Of a stretch of DNA of 64,000 bases, positions 8,095-17,242 are shown piece by piece. Both the position numbers and the translations under genes were made by a program. Each line of letters begins with the position of its first letter. Position 1 is the first letter of the stretch. Below the pieces are notes generated by a model. It searched no databases, was not told where the DNA came from, and saw only the letters and a program-made list of their open reading frames with translations. Source of the DNA: Flavobacteriaceae bacterium (lineage in GTDB: Bacteria > Bacteroidota > Bacteroidia > Flavobacteriales > Flavobacteriaceae); the NCBI GenBank assembly GCA_017857815.1, contig JAFMCL010000001.1, forward strand, positions 62,001 to 126,000, read 5' to 3'.

Positions 8095-9641
8095 AATTTG
8101 TAGTTTTTTATGATTTTATTGAATTGTAATAATTGACGCGCTAACCAGTTGTCGTCCTCTTTTAGAAAAGATCTCATTATTTCAGCCACTTTGGGAGCTA
8201 TTTTTTCGGTCTCTGCTGTATCTAAAAACAAACACCTAGTTCTTCTTGCCAAGACATCTTCTAAAGTAATGGCCATTTCTTTTTCAATTGACCAACAAAT
8301 TTGATTTTCTGTGATATAAACTTTCTCTGACAAGGAGCTATTTTTTTCTTCTGACCCGAATGCTTTTACCTTTTGGGAATCCGATCCATAAACGTGTAAA
8401 GGGTCATTCCAATCGGTATTGGGATCATATCCTGAAATGTTTAGATTTTGAGTATTACATTGTCGCTCTGGCAAACCAGCGACGTTGCAAGCTACGTTGG
8501 TGGTGTCTTCTGCAATTTTACGATAGGTCGTCCATTTACCGCCAAGCACACTGATCAAACCACTTTTACTGACAATGACTTTGTGATGTCGTGACACTTC
8601 CTTGGTACTTTCCTTATTATCTTCTGAAGCTGCCAAAGGTCTTAAACCTGCAAAAACGCTTTTCACATCGTCTCGAGTTGGCTTTTTCGTCATGTAGGTC
8701 CCTGCATTCTTTAAAATAAAATCAACTTCTTTATCTAAGGGTATTGGCTCTTCTAAAGTCTCATCAATCAGCGTATCTGTTGTGCCTAACAAAACATATC
8801 CATTCCATGGAACGGCAAACAAAACCCTTCCATCAGTTGTATGTGGAACAAGAATGGCATGTGGGCCATCCAAGAATTCCTTGTCGAGTACCAAATGAAT
8901 TCCTTGAGAGGGTCGTATCATTGCTTTTGCTTGAGGGTCATCTTTTTTGATTATTTCATCTGAGAAAACACCGGTAGCATTTATGATGCTTTTGGCTTTG
9001 ATCTCGTAATCTATTCCCGTTATTTGATCTTTACATTTAACTCCAGTAATTAGGTGGTTTTCTTTAATTAATCCATCCACCGAGAAATAATTGATCAAGT
9101 TGGCTCCCTCTCTTTCCGCTGTTAAAGCAATACTAACAGCCATCCGAGCATCATCAAACTGACCATCGTGATAAATGACACCTCCCCATAATCCGTCTTT
9201 TTTTACGTTTGGAATCAAATTTATTGTTTCTTCTTTATTGAGAATGGTCGAAGGGCCCAATCCAAGATTCCCAGCCATCATATCGTAGATTTTTAAACCC
9301 AATCCATAAAAAGGACTGTTCCACCAATCATATGAAGGGATGACAAAACTTAAATCCCTGACAAGATGAGGTGCATTTTTCCTCATAATTCCCCTTTCAC
9401 GCAAAGCCTCAATTACTAGGGAAATATCCCCATTTTGGAGATAACGCACTCCCCCATGAACCAACTTGGTACTTCTCGAGGAAGTTCCTTTTGCAAAGTC
9501 GTTTTTTTCTAGCAATAAAGTCTTGTATCCTCTGTTGGAAGCATCCAAGGCGATTCCAAGGCCCGAAGCTCCACCTCCAATGATGAGGAAATCATATTCG
9601 GGAGTTTCTGCCAACAACTCAATATTTTTTTTTCGATTCAT
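8088..9641 (-). CDS. glpD: Aerobic glycerol-3-phosphate dehydrogenase (FAD)
   Basis: 517 aa. The N-terminus carries the FAD dinucleotide motif IGGGASGLGIALDASNRG (about residues 21-38), followed by TSSRSTKLVHGGVRYLQ typical of GlpD, and a second FAD contact at LGGKWTTYRKIAEDT near 367. The C-terminal helical domain is present, including a TLEDVLARRTRCLFLD stretch. GlpD oxidises glycerol-3-phosphate to dihydroxyacetone phosphate at the inner membrane and passes electrons to quinone. One base separates it from glpK, and it overlaps glpF by 7 bases. Confidence 0.95.
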   Translation of the reverse strand: MNRKKNIELLAETPEYDFLIIGGGASGLGIALDASNRGYKTLLLEKNDFAKGTSSRSTKLVHGGVRYLQNGDISLVIEALRERGIMRKNAPHLVRDLSFVIPSYDWWNSPFYGLGLKIYDMMAGNLGLGPSTILNKEETINLIPNVKKDGLWGGVIYHDGQFDDARMAVSIALTAEREGANLINYFSVDGLIKENHLITGVKCKDQITGIDYEIKAKSIINATGVFSDEIIKKDDPQAKAMIRPSQGIHLVLDKEFLDGPHAILVPHTTDGRVLFAVPWNGYVLLGTTDTLIDETLEEPIPLDKEVDFILKNAGTYMTKKPTRDDVKSVFAGLRPLAASEDNKESTKEVSRHHKVIVSKSGLISVLGGKWTTYRKIAEDTTNVACNVAGLPERQCNTQNLNISGYDPNTDWNDPLHVYGSDSQKVKAFGSEEKNSSLSEKVYITENQICWSIEKEMAITLEDVLARRTRCLFLDTAETEKIAPKVAEIMRSFLKEDDNWLARQLLQFNKIIKNYKLC

Positions 9642-9642
9642 T

Positions 9643-11127
9643 TTAGGAATTTTTTAAAACCAAACCAATCCTTTTCTCCCAATTAGAGATGATCTCTTCA
9701 TTTTGTGGACTATTTTCAGGGGTGAACTTTCTGTCAATTTCCCATATTTCAGCCAAACTTTCTATAGAGGCCCAATAGCCTGTGGCCAAACCCGCAAAAA
9801 AAGCAGCCCCTAAAGCTGTCGTTTCAGTTGTTTGTGGCCGGATAACATTTGCTTGAAGTAAATCAGCTTGTATTTGCATCAAAAGGTCATTATTGCTTGC
9901 CCCTCCATCAACTTTCAGATTCGAAAATTTAGTTTTTGCATCTTTTTGCATTTCGATAATGATCTCGCGCGTTCGCATTGCGATGGCTTCTAGTGCTGCT
10001 CGGGCAATATGTCCTTTCTCAGTGCCTCGCGTGATCCCAAGGATTGCACCAGTTGCATTTGGATTCCAATATGGCGCACCCAAACCTGTTAAAGCAGGAA
10101 TAAAAGTCACTCCTCCATTGTCTTTAACCGTTGCTGCCAAGGATTCAATTTCAGCGGCTTCAGCTATGATTTCCATTTGATCTCTTAACCATTGAACCAA
10201 GGCTCCAGCAATAAAAATACTGCCTTCTAGCGCATAGGTTGTTTTACCATTTATCTGGTAACCAATTGTCGTTAACATTTTGTTTTGGGAGACTACTGCT
10301 TTTTCTCCAGTATTCATAATACAAAAACAACCAGTCCCGTAGGTGTTTTTAACATCACCAGGAAGAATACACATTTGACCAAACAATGCAGCTTGCTGAT
10401 CTCCAGCAATACCGCTTATTGGAATTTCTTTTCCAAATAATTCGGAGGAAGTTGCTCCCACAACTTCTGAACATGAAGAAACTTTGGGTAATAAGGATCT
10501 TGGTACATCAAGTGCCTCTAAGAGTTCATCATCCCATTCTAGGGTGTGAATATTAAAAAGTAACGTTCTACTCGCATTCGTCACATCAGTAACATGAACT
10601 TTGCCCTTAGTTAAATTCCAAATGAGCCAGCTGTCGATCGTCCCAAATGCTAGCGCTCCTTCTTCTGCTAATTTTCTTAATTCTGGATTACTGTCCAGAA
10701 TCCATTTAATTTTTGTGCCTGAGAAGTAAGCGTCTAAAACCAGCCCTGTTTTTTCATAAAAAAAAGGGGAAAGTCCCTTTTGATCCAGTTTTTCACAAAT
10801 GATGGCTGTTCTTCTATCTTGCCAAACGATGGCATTATAGACCGGAATTCCAGTTTTCCTATTCCAAATAACAGTTGTTTCCCTTTGATTAGTGATCCCC
10901 ATTGCATGGATTTGATTTGTACCAATAGAAGCGGTTTTAAAAACTTCTCTAATCGCTTTTAACTGAGTTTCCCAGATTTCTATCGGATCATGCTCAACCC
11001 ACCCTTCCTTTGGGAAAAACTGAGTGAACTCATGCTGCGACATGCCTATGGATTTTCCTTTTCTATTAAAGACAATTGCCCTTGAGCTGGTTGTTCCGGC
11101 ATCAATCGATAAGAGGTAATCTTCCAT
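9643..11127 (-). CDS. glpK: Glycerol kinase
   Basis: 494 aa from the ATG at 11127. An in-frame upstream ATG at 11166 would add 13 residues not seen in the family, so MEDYLLSIDAGTTSSRA is preferred. FGGY kinase features: phosphate-1 loop SIDAGTTSSRAIVF, NQRETTVIWNR near 81 and the late motif VDGGASNNDLLMQIQAD near 400. It phosphorylates glycerol to glycerol-3-phosphate and is the first gene of glpK-glpD-glpF. Catabolite control in other bacteria often targets this enzyme, but nothing in this sequence shows that here. Confidence 0.95.
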   Translation of the reverse strand: MEDYLLSIDAGTTSSRAIVFNRKGKSIGMSQHEFTQFFPKEGWVEHDPIEIWETQLKAIREVFKTASIGTNQIHAMGITNQRETTVIWNRKTGIPVYNAIVWQDRRTAIICEKLDQKGLSPFFYEKTGLVLDAYFSGTKIKWILDSNPELRKLAEEGALAFGTIDSWLIWNLTKGKVHVTDVTNASRTLLFNIHTLEWDDELLEALDVPRSLLPKVSSCSEVVGATSSELFGKEIPISGIAGDQQAALFGQMCILPGDVKNTYGTGCFCIMNTGEKAVVSQNKMLTTIGYQINGKTTYALEGSIFIAGALVQWLRDQMEIIAEAAEIESLAATVKDNGGVTFIPALTGLGAPYWNPNATGAILGITRGTEKGHIARAALEAIAMRTREIIIEMQKDAKTKFSNLKVDGGASNNDLLMQIQADLLQANVIRPQTTETTALGAAFFAGLATGYWASIESLAEIWEIDRKFTPENSPQNEEIISNWEKRIGLVLKNS

Positions 11128-11291
11128 TTTAAAATTATTTGTCTTCCTTAAAGATATAAATTTCAAATAAACCGATTTTTATTAAACCCTATAGCAATAA
11201 AGTATACTACAATGACGAACAATTTAAGTCCCTACAATTAAATTTTAAAATAACTTTAGCAATAGGTGTAAATCTCTCCTTATAAACAGCC

Positions 11292-11336
11292 AAAAAAAAC
11301 CCTTAAGCTGAAACTAATCAGTTAAGGGCATTTTTT
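11292..11336 (-). terminator. Bidirectional terminator after typA
   Basis: CCCTTAA-G-CTGA pairs with TCAG-TTAAGGG around a 6-base loop. On the minus strand it is followed by eight Ts, so it ends typA; on the plus strand it is followed by CATTTTTT, so it may work both ways. Confidence 0.8.
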
Positions 11337-11381
11337 AAATAGATTGTTGATTTTAATGCTAAAATTAAAACCAACAATATT

Positions 11382-13181
11382 TTACTTGAATGATTTTCTT
11401 TTTCGTTCGTTTTCATCAAGGTAAACCTTTCTCAATCTCAAAAAATTAGGTGTTGCTTCAACAAACTCATCCGCTTGGATGTATTCCAAAGCCTCTTCCA
11501 AAGAGAATTTTATCGGTGGTGCCAAGCTTACTTTATCATCCGTTCCAGAAGCACGAACGTTTGAAAGCTTTTTAGTCTTGGTTACATTGACCACTAGATC
11601 GTCCATTCTTGAATTTTCTCCGATCACCTGTCCTGTGTAAACCTCTTCATTGGGCCCAACGAAAAACTTTCCACGCTCTTGTAATTTATCAAGGGAATAA
11701 GGAATTGCACTACCCTTTTCCATGGAGATCAAAGAACCATTTGTTCGGCCTGGAATTTCACCTTTATAGGGCTGAAACTCTTTGAACCTGTGATTCATGA
11801 TTGCTTGACCAGCCGTTGCGGTCATCAGTTGATTTCGAAGTCCAATAATTCCTCGGGAAGGAATAATAAATTCGCAAATCATTCGCTCTCCTTTATTTAC
11901 GAGACTTAACATTTCACCTTTTCTTAGAGAAACCATTTCAATGGCTTTACCGGAAAGATTGTCCGGTAAGTCAATGGTCAATTCCTCAATAGGTTCATGT
12001 TTTTTACCGTCAATTTCTTTTATAATAACCTGTGGTTGACCAATTTGAAGCTCATAACCTTCTCGTCTCATGGTCTCAATAAGAACGGACAAGTGCATTA
12101 CTCCCCTTCCAAAGACCATAAACTTATCTGCGGAATCCGTTGATCCCAATCTCATGGCGAGATTTTTTTCTAGTTCTTTCGCCAAACGATCTTTAATGTG
12201 TCTTGAGGTTACAAATTTCCCGTCTTTACCAAAAAACGGTGAGTCGTTAATCGTAAACAACATGCTCATGGTCGGTTCGTCGATCGCAATCGTCGGAAGC
12301 GCCTCAGGCTCAATTGCATCAGCAATCGTATCCCCAATATTGAAGTTTTCGAGCCCTATTACTGCACAAATATCTCCTGGTTGTACACTTTCTACCGATT
12401 TACGACCTAAACCATCAAAAATATTGAGTTCCTTAATTTTGGATTTTGTTATTACTCCGTTGCGGTCCACCAAACTAATATTCATATTTGGTTTTAACAC
12501 CCCTCTGAAGAGTCTTCCAATTGCAATTCGTCCCGTGTAAGAGGAATAATCCAAGGAAGTAATTAACATTTGTGTATTTCCTTCTTCAAACTTGGGGGTT
12601 GGAACATGCTCGATAACCATGTCTAATAATGGTTCAACATTCGTAGTCTCATTTTTCCAATCATCACTCATCCAGTTGTTCTTGGCAGATCCATATACTG
12701 TTGGAAAATCTAACTGCCACTCCTCAGCCCCTAATTCGAACATCAAGTCAAAAACAGATTCGTGAACTTCTTCCGGCTTGCAGTTTTCTTTATCTACCTT
12801 GTTGATTACAACCAAAGGCTTTAACTTCAAATCTAATGCTTTCTGAAGCACAAATCGAGTTTGAGGCATTGGACCTTCAAATGCATCAACCAATAGGATT
12901 GCAGCATCAGCCATGTTTAGCACTCGCTCTACCTCTCCTCCAAAGTCAGCGTGACCAGGAGTGTCAATGATGTTTATTTTTGTACCTTTATAATTAACCG
13001 ATACATTTTTAGATAAAATAGTTATTCCTCGCTCGCGCTCAAGATCATTATTGTCTAATATCAAATCGCCAGTTTTCTCATTTTCCCTGAACAATTCGCA
13101 GTGATGCATTATCTTATCAACCAAAGTTGTTTTACCATGATCTACGTGGGCAATAATGGCGATATTTTTAATCGGTGTCAT
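11382..13181 (-). CDS. typA: Translational GTPase TypA/BipA
   Basis: 599 aa. It begins with the GTPase P-loop AHVDHGKTTLVDKI (about 10-23), G2 region DLERERGITI (46-55), DTPGHADFGGEVERV (about 77-91) and NKVD (about 131-134), followed by EF-G-like domains II, III and V and the TypA-specific C-terminus (TNGSLISMEKGSAIPYSLDKLQERG). TypA binds the ribosome and helps 50S assembly, especially under cold or stress. It stands alone, with a TAnnTTTG promoter box upstream at 13201-13208 and a strong terminator. Confidence 0.96.
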   Translation of the reverse strand: MTPIKNIAIIAHVDHGKTTLVDKIMHHCELFRENEKTGDLILDNNDLERERGITILSKNVSVNYKGTKINIIDTPGHADFGGEVERVLNMADAAILLVDAFEGPMPQTRFVLQKALDLKLKPLVVINKVDKENCKPEEVHESVFDLMFELGAEEWQLDFPTVYGSAKNNWMSDDWKNETTNVEPLLDMVIEHVPTPKFEEGNTQMLITSLDYSSYTGRIAIGRLFRGVLKPNMNISLVDRNGVITKSKIKELNIFDGLGRKSVESVQPGDICAVIGLENFNIGDTIADAIEPEALPTIAIDEPTMSMLFTINDSPFFGKDGKFVTSRHIKDRLAKELEKNLAMRLGSTDSADKFMVFGRGVMHLSVLIETMRREGYELQIGQPQVIIKEIDGKKHEPIEELTIDLPDNLSGKAIEMVSLRKGEMLSLVNKGERMICEFIIPSRGIIGLRNQLMTATAGQAIMNHRFKEFQPYKGEIPGRTNGSLISMEKGSAIPYSLDKLQERGKFFVGPNEEVYTGQVIGENSRMDDLVVNVTKTKKLSNVRASGTDDKVSLAPPIKFSLEEALEYIQADEFVEATPNFLRLRKVYLDENERKRKSFK

Positions 13182-13200
13182 CTTATTATTTTTATTCGCG

Positions 13201-13208
13201 CAAATATA
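13201..13208 (-). promoter_or_regulatory. -7 box of typA promoter
   Basis: TATATTTG read on the minus strand, 20 bases before the typA ATG; no clear TTG at the -33 distance. Confidence 0.45.
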
Positions 13209-13362
13209 GGTTTATATACTTAAGAAACTACCCATTAGACATCTACAATTTGATCCTCAAACAAGATTATTTTGTAATTATGAAGAGTACTCGCCTCAAA
13301 TGATCTAATTTAAGATCGATTTTAAGTTATTCTCATATGTATTTTATGATTAAAAAAAACAT

Positions 13363-13370
13363 TAAATTTG
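13363..13370 (+). promoter_or_regulatory. -7 box of gal operon promoter
   Basis: TAAATTTG matches TAnnTTTG. Transcription would begin near 13377, between the in-frame stop at 13385 and well before the only later canonical start (GTG, 13460). This fits translation of galE starting at about 13394. Confidence 0.5.
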
Positions 13371-13393
13371 AACTCTTATTAAAATAAAAACCA

Positions 13394-14437
13394 ATTAAAA
13401 ATTCAGAAAATAAAAAAGTATTAGTCACAGGCGGATTAGGATTTATAGGCTCCCACACTGTGGTTGAGCTTTTAGATGAAGGTTTTGATGTTTTAATCCT
13501 GGATGACCTTTCAAATTCTTCAATAACAGTATTAGATCAGATTAATAAAATCAGTAATAAAAAACCGCTTTTTGAAAAGCTCGATTTAAAAGATAAAAAA
13601 GGAGTTCAAGAACTTTTTTTAAAACACAATGACATTTCGGGCGTGATACACTTTGCAGCCTCTAAGGCAGTAGGAGAAAGCGTAGTAAAGCCTCTTGAAT
13701 ATTATGAAAACAACCTAGTCCCCTTAATAAACTTGCTTCAAGAAGCAGAAAAAACCAATCGATCTTTTTCATTTATTTTCAGTTCCTCTTGCACGGTTTA
13801 CGGTCAGGCAGACCAACTTCCCATAACCGAAGAAGCACCAATCAAGAAGGCAGAATCTCCTTATGGTAACACCAAGCAAATTGGAGAAGAAATACTTTGG
13901 GACACGGTCCAATCCAATGACAATTTAAATGTAATTTCATTACGATATTTCAACCCAATTGGTGCACATGAATCTCTTGAAATTGGGGAGCTACCGATCG
14001 GTAAACCTCAAAACTTGATTCCTTTTCTTACACAAACTGCTGCTGGAATACATGATAAGCTAAATGTTTTTGGAGATGATTATCCAACACCAGATGGGAC
14101 CTGTATTCGAGATTACATTCATGTTGTAGACCTCGCCAAGGCGCACGTAGTCGCAATAAAACGATTGAAAGAAGAAAAACAAAATGAAAGTTTTGAGATC
14201 TTTAACCTCGGAACCGGAAAAGGAAGTAGTGTTTTGGAAGTAATTAAAACTTTTGAACGCGTTTCTGGAGAAAAACTAAATTACGAAATTACTGCTCGAA
14301 GAAATGGCGATATTGTTGAAGCTTATGCTGACACTTATAAAGCCAACAATGTTTTGGGATGGAAAGCAACGCTAAACCTATCACAAGGAATAAAATCTGC
14401 TTGGGATTGGGAAAAAAAAATACGAAATAAATCATAA
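13394..14437 (+). CDS. galE: UDP-glucose 4-epimerase (non-canonical start)
   Basis: The extended SDR protein reads KKVLVTGGLGFIGSHTVVEL from about 13412, so the NAD-binding TGGxGFIGSH motif lies upstream of the first canonical start (GTG at 13460), which would destroy it. The same frame has a stop at 13385-13387 and no ATG, GTG or TTG between that stop and the motif; ATT at 13394 is the best candidate start and gives 347 aa, the usual length. The catalytic SSSCTVYG and YGNTK (YxxxK) are present. It interconverts UDP-glucose and UDP-galactose and opens the galactose operon. A mutated or misread ATG is possible. Confidence 0.85.
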   Translation: MKNSENKKVLVTGGLGFIGSHTVVELLDEGFDVLILDDLSNSSITVLDQINKISNKKPLFEKLDLKDKKGVQELFLKHNDISGVIHFAASKAVGESVVKPLEYYENNLVPLINLLQEAEKTNRSFSFIFSSSCTVYGQADQLPITEEAPIKKAESPYGNTKQIGEEILWDTVQSNDNLNVISLRYFNPIGAHESLEIGELPIGKPQNLIPFLTQTAAGIHDKLNVFGDDYPTPDGTCIRDYIHVVDLAKAHVVAIKRLKEEKQNESFEIFNLGTGKGSSVLEVIKTFERVSGEKLNYEITARRNGDIVEAYADTYKANNVLGWKATLNLSQGIKSAWDWEKKIRNKS

Positions 14438-14454
14438 TTATTTAATTTTGAACT

Positions 14455-16116
14455 ATGAATACAAGTTTTGCCTTTTTAGACTATTTAATTTTTGTTGTAT
14501 ACGCAATCGTGATTCTTGGCGTGGGACTATGGGTTTCCAGGGATAAAGATGGGAAAGATAAAACTGCTGAAGATTATTTTCTCGCAAGTAAGTCACTTCC
14601 ATGGTGGGCAATCGGTGCCTCGCTAATTGCGGCTAACATCTCTGCCGAACAATTTATCGGCATGTCCGGATCAGGATTTGCCCTTGGCTTGGCAATTGCA
14701 TCCTATGAATGGATGGCAGCAATAACATTATTAATCGTAGGAAAATACTTTCTTCCCATTTTCATAGAAAAAGGACTCTATACAATCCCAGAATTTGTTG
14801 AAAAAAGATTTTCCACCAACTTAAAAACCATTTTAGCCGTTTTTTGGATTGCGCTATATGTATTTGTAAACCTTGCCTCCGTAATGTATTTAGGAGGACT
14901 TGCCTTAGAAACCATTATCGGAATTGATATGGTTTATGCGGTGATCGGTTTGGCGCTTTTTGCTGCAGCTTATTCCTTATATGGAGGGCTTTCAGCAGTG
15001 GCTTGGACAGATATCATTCAAGTTGTTTTTCTCGTACTTGGTGGGGTTGTCACCACTTACCTTGCGCTGGACACCGTCTCACAAGGCGAAGGGGTAATTG
15101 GAGGATTAAAAGCAATCTATGCTGCTGCCCCCGACCGTTTTGAAATGATTCTTGACAGAAGTAATCCTGAATACAATAACCTTCCTGGTATTGGAGTGCT
15201 TGTTGGAGGATTATGGGTTGCCAACCTATATTATTGGGGGTTCAATCAATACATCATCCAAAGAACACTTGCAGCGAAGTCTCTAAAAGAGTCTCAAAAA
15301 GGAATCCTTTTTGCCGCTGGATTAAAATTGATTATACCTTTTATTGTTGTAATTCCTGGAATTGCAGCTTACGTCATAGTAAATGACCCTGAGATTCTTG
15401 CAAGCTTAGGAAGTAATGGCACCGACAACATCCCCTCGGCAGGATCTGCTGATAAGGCTTATCCATGGTTGATGCAATTTTTACCCACAGGGTTTAAAGG
15501 AATTGCTTTTGCAGCATTAACAGCAGCCATTGTCTCCTCTTTGGCCTCGATGTTAAATTCCACCTCAACGATTTTCACCATGGACATATACAAACAGTTC
15601 ATAAATCCAAATGCAAGTGACAGACAAACAGTGAAAGTTGGACGTCTTTCCGCCGCTGTTGCACTTGTCATAGGAGCCACAATGGCACCCCTTTTAGGAG
15701 GGATAGACCAAGCTTTTCAATTCATTCAAGAGTATACAGGAGTCGTTAGCCCCGGAATTCTGGCCGTATTTATGTTGGGTCTATTTTGGAAAAAAACAAC
15801 CAACAAAGGTGCTATTTGGGGAGCTTTAACTTCAATCCCTATTGCGCTTTATCTTAAAACAGGTGGAAAAGGCTGGTTTGATGGTACTGCAATGGAAGCT
15901 GTTTTTCCTAAACTCCCTTGGATGGATCAGATGGGATTAACAGCCCTATTGACCATGGCAGTTATCATATTAGTTAGTTGGATGGAAAACAAAGGAAAAG
16001 ATGACAGCAAAGCGATTGAATTAAATAAGGGGATTTTCAAAACAAGTCCGTTGTTCAATATTGGTGCATTTGCTACATTGATTATTTTAACCGTGGTCTA
16101 CACCTTATTTTGGTAA
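14455..16116 (+). CDS. Sodium/sugar (galactose) symporter, SSS/SGLT family
   Basis: 553 aa, about 14 hydrophobic helices. It has the SSS hallmark around SLIAANISAEQFIGMSGSGF (near residue 56) and the SGLT-like stretch LYGGLSAVAWTDIIQV near 176, close to the Vibrio galactose transporter type. It sits 17 bases after galE and directly before galK and galT, so galactose or a close sugar is the likely substrate. It imports sugar across the inner membrane using the Na+ gradient, fitting a marine lifestyle. Confidence 0.92.
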   Translation: MNTSFAFLDYLIFVVYAIVILGVGLWVSRDKDGKDKTAEDYFLASKSLPWWAIGASLIAANISAEQFIGMSGSGFALGLAIASYEWMAAITLLIVGKYFLPIFIEKGLYTIPEFVEKRFSTNLKTILAVFWIALYVFVNLASVMYLGGLALETIIGIDMVYAVIGLALFAAAYSLYGGLSAVAWTDIIQVVFLVLGGVVTTYLALDTVSQGEGVIGGLKAIYAAAPDRFEMILDRSNPEYNNLPGIGVLVGGLWVANLYYWGFNQYIIQRTLAAKSLKESQKGILFAAGLKLIIPFIVVIPGIAAYVIVNDPEILASLGSNGTDNIPSAGSADKAYPWLMQFLPTGFKGIAFAALTAAIVSSLASMLNSTSTIFTMDIYKQFINPNASDRQTVKVGRLSAAVALVIGATMAPLLGGIDQAFQFIQEYTGVVSPGILAVFMLGLFWKKTTNKGAIWGALTSIPIALYLKTGGKGWFDGTAMEAVFPKLPWMDQMGLTALLTMAVIILVSWMENKGKDDSKAIELNKGIFKTSPLFNIGAFATLIILTVVYTLFW

Positions 16117-16120
16117 TAAA

Positions 16121-17242
16121 TTGAATACAGATTCTCCAGAATTAATCGTTCATGCGCCGGGTAGGATAAACCTTATTGGTGAACATATTGATTATAATGG
16201 AGGATATGTCCTGCCTGCAGCAATTGATTTAAAAATAAAATTTAGATTTAGGAAAAAGCAAAATTCCATTTGTACTGTTACTTCAGAATCTCAGGGATCT
16301 TTTGAATTTAATCTTAATGAAGAACTCCAAACCAAAGAGAACCACTGGGGCAATTATGTCCTAGGGGTTGTCGCGGGAATAAGAGATTTACATCCAGGAA
16401 AGCTACAGGGATTTGATTGTGAGTTTAAAAGCGAATTGCCCATTGGATCGGGCATAAGCTCATCTGCTGCACTTGAATGCGGCATTGCAAAGGGACTCAA
16501 CGAAATGTTTGGTTTGGGTCTCAGCAATTATGAGATGATCGAAATTGCCCGCGTTGCAGAGCATAACTTTGTCGGAACTAAATGCGGTGTGATGGATCAG
16601 TTTGCAGTGATGATGGGTGAAGAAAAAAAGCTGATACTACTCAATTGTGAAACTTTAGCGTATGATATCATAGATGCGGATTTCTCTCCCTATCAAATCG
16701 TTTTGCTCAACACCAATGTCTCGCACAACCTTTCAACGAGTGCTTATAACACAAGAAGAGCAGAATGTGAATTGGCTTTAAAAGTAATCAGTAAAGATTA
16801 TTCAGAGTATCAACAATTGGCAAACATACCTTTATCAATAATTGAGAAATACAAGGAGAAACTAACTGTAGATGTTTTAAAAAGAGCTACTTATGTCTCT
16901 ATGGAGAACTCAAGAACCAAAGAAGCTGCGGAAGTGATTCAGAAGGGGCAGATAAAGCGTTTTGGAGAGCTGATGTACCAATCACATGAAGGGCTTACAA
17001 ATAAATATAATGTGAGTTGTGATGAATTGGACTTTTTGGTAGACTATTCAAAAGACTTTGACAATGTGATTGGTGCAAGGATGATGGGTGGAGGATTTGG
17101 AGGATGTACCATCAATTTAATTCATCACGAGGGATTAAAGGATTTTATTAGTTCCATTTCAGAAGCCTACCAAAATAGATTTCATATTAAACTGACCCCC
17201 ATCAGGGTAGCAACTTCAGATGGGGTCACCATTGAAAACTAA
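16121..17242 (+). CDS. galK: Galactokinase (TTG start)
   Basis: 373 aa. Translation appears to begin at TTG 16121, four bases after the symporter stop: the galactokinase signature GRINLIGEHIDYNGG follows at residues 14-28, leaving no room for a later start. GHMP motif 2 (LPIGSGISSSAALECG near 106) and motif 3 (MMGGGFGGC near 326) are complete. It phosphorylates galactose at C1. Its stop overlaps the galT start (TAATG). The T to I change in GEHIDY at the usual EHTDY threonine is a mild oddity. Confidence 0.95.
   Translation: MNTDSPELIVHAPGRINLIGEHIDYNGGYVLPAAIDLKIKFRFRKKQNSICTVTSESQGSFEFNLNEELQTKENHWGNYVLGVVAGIRDLHPGKLQGFDCEFKSELPIGSGISSSAALECGIAKGLNEMFGLGLSNYEMIEIARVAEHNFVGTKCGVMDQFAVMMGEEKKLILLNCETLAYDIIDADFSPYQIVLLNTNVSHNLSTSAYNTRRAECELALKVISKDYSEYQQLANIPLSIIEKYKEKLTVDVLKRATYVSMENSRTKEAAEVIQKGQIKRFGELMYQSHEGLTNKYNVSCDELDFLVDYSKDFDNVIGARMMGGGFGGCTINLIHHEGLKDFISSISEAYQNRFHIKLTPIRVATSDGVTIEN

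Noticed and set aside
12070-12540. 156-aa plus-strand frame
   Set aside because: Shadow of typA.
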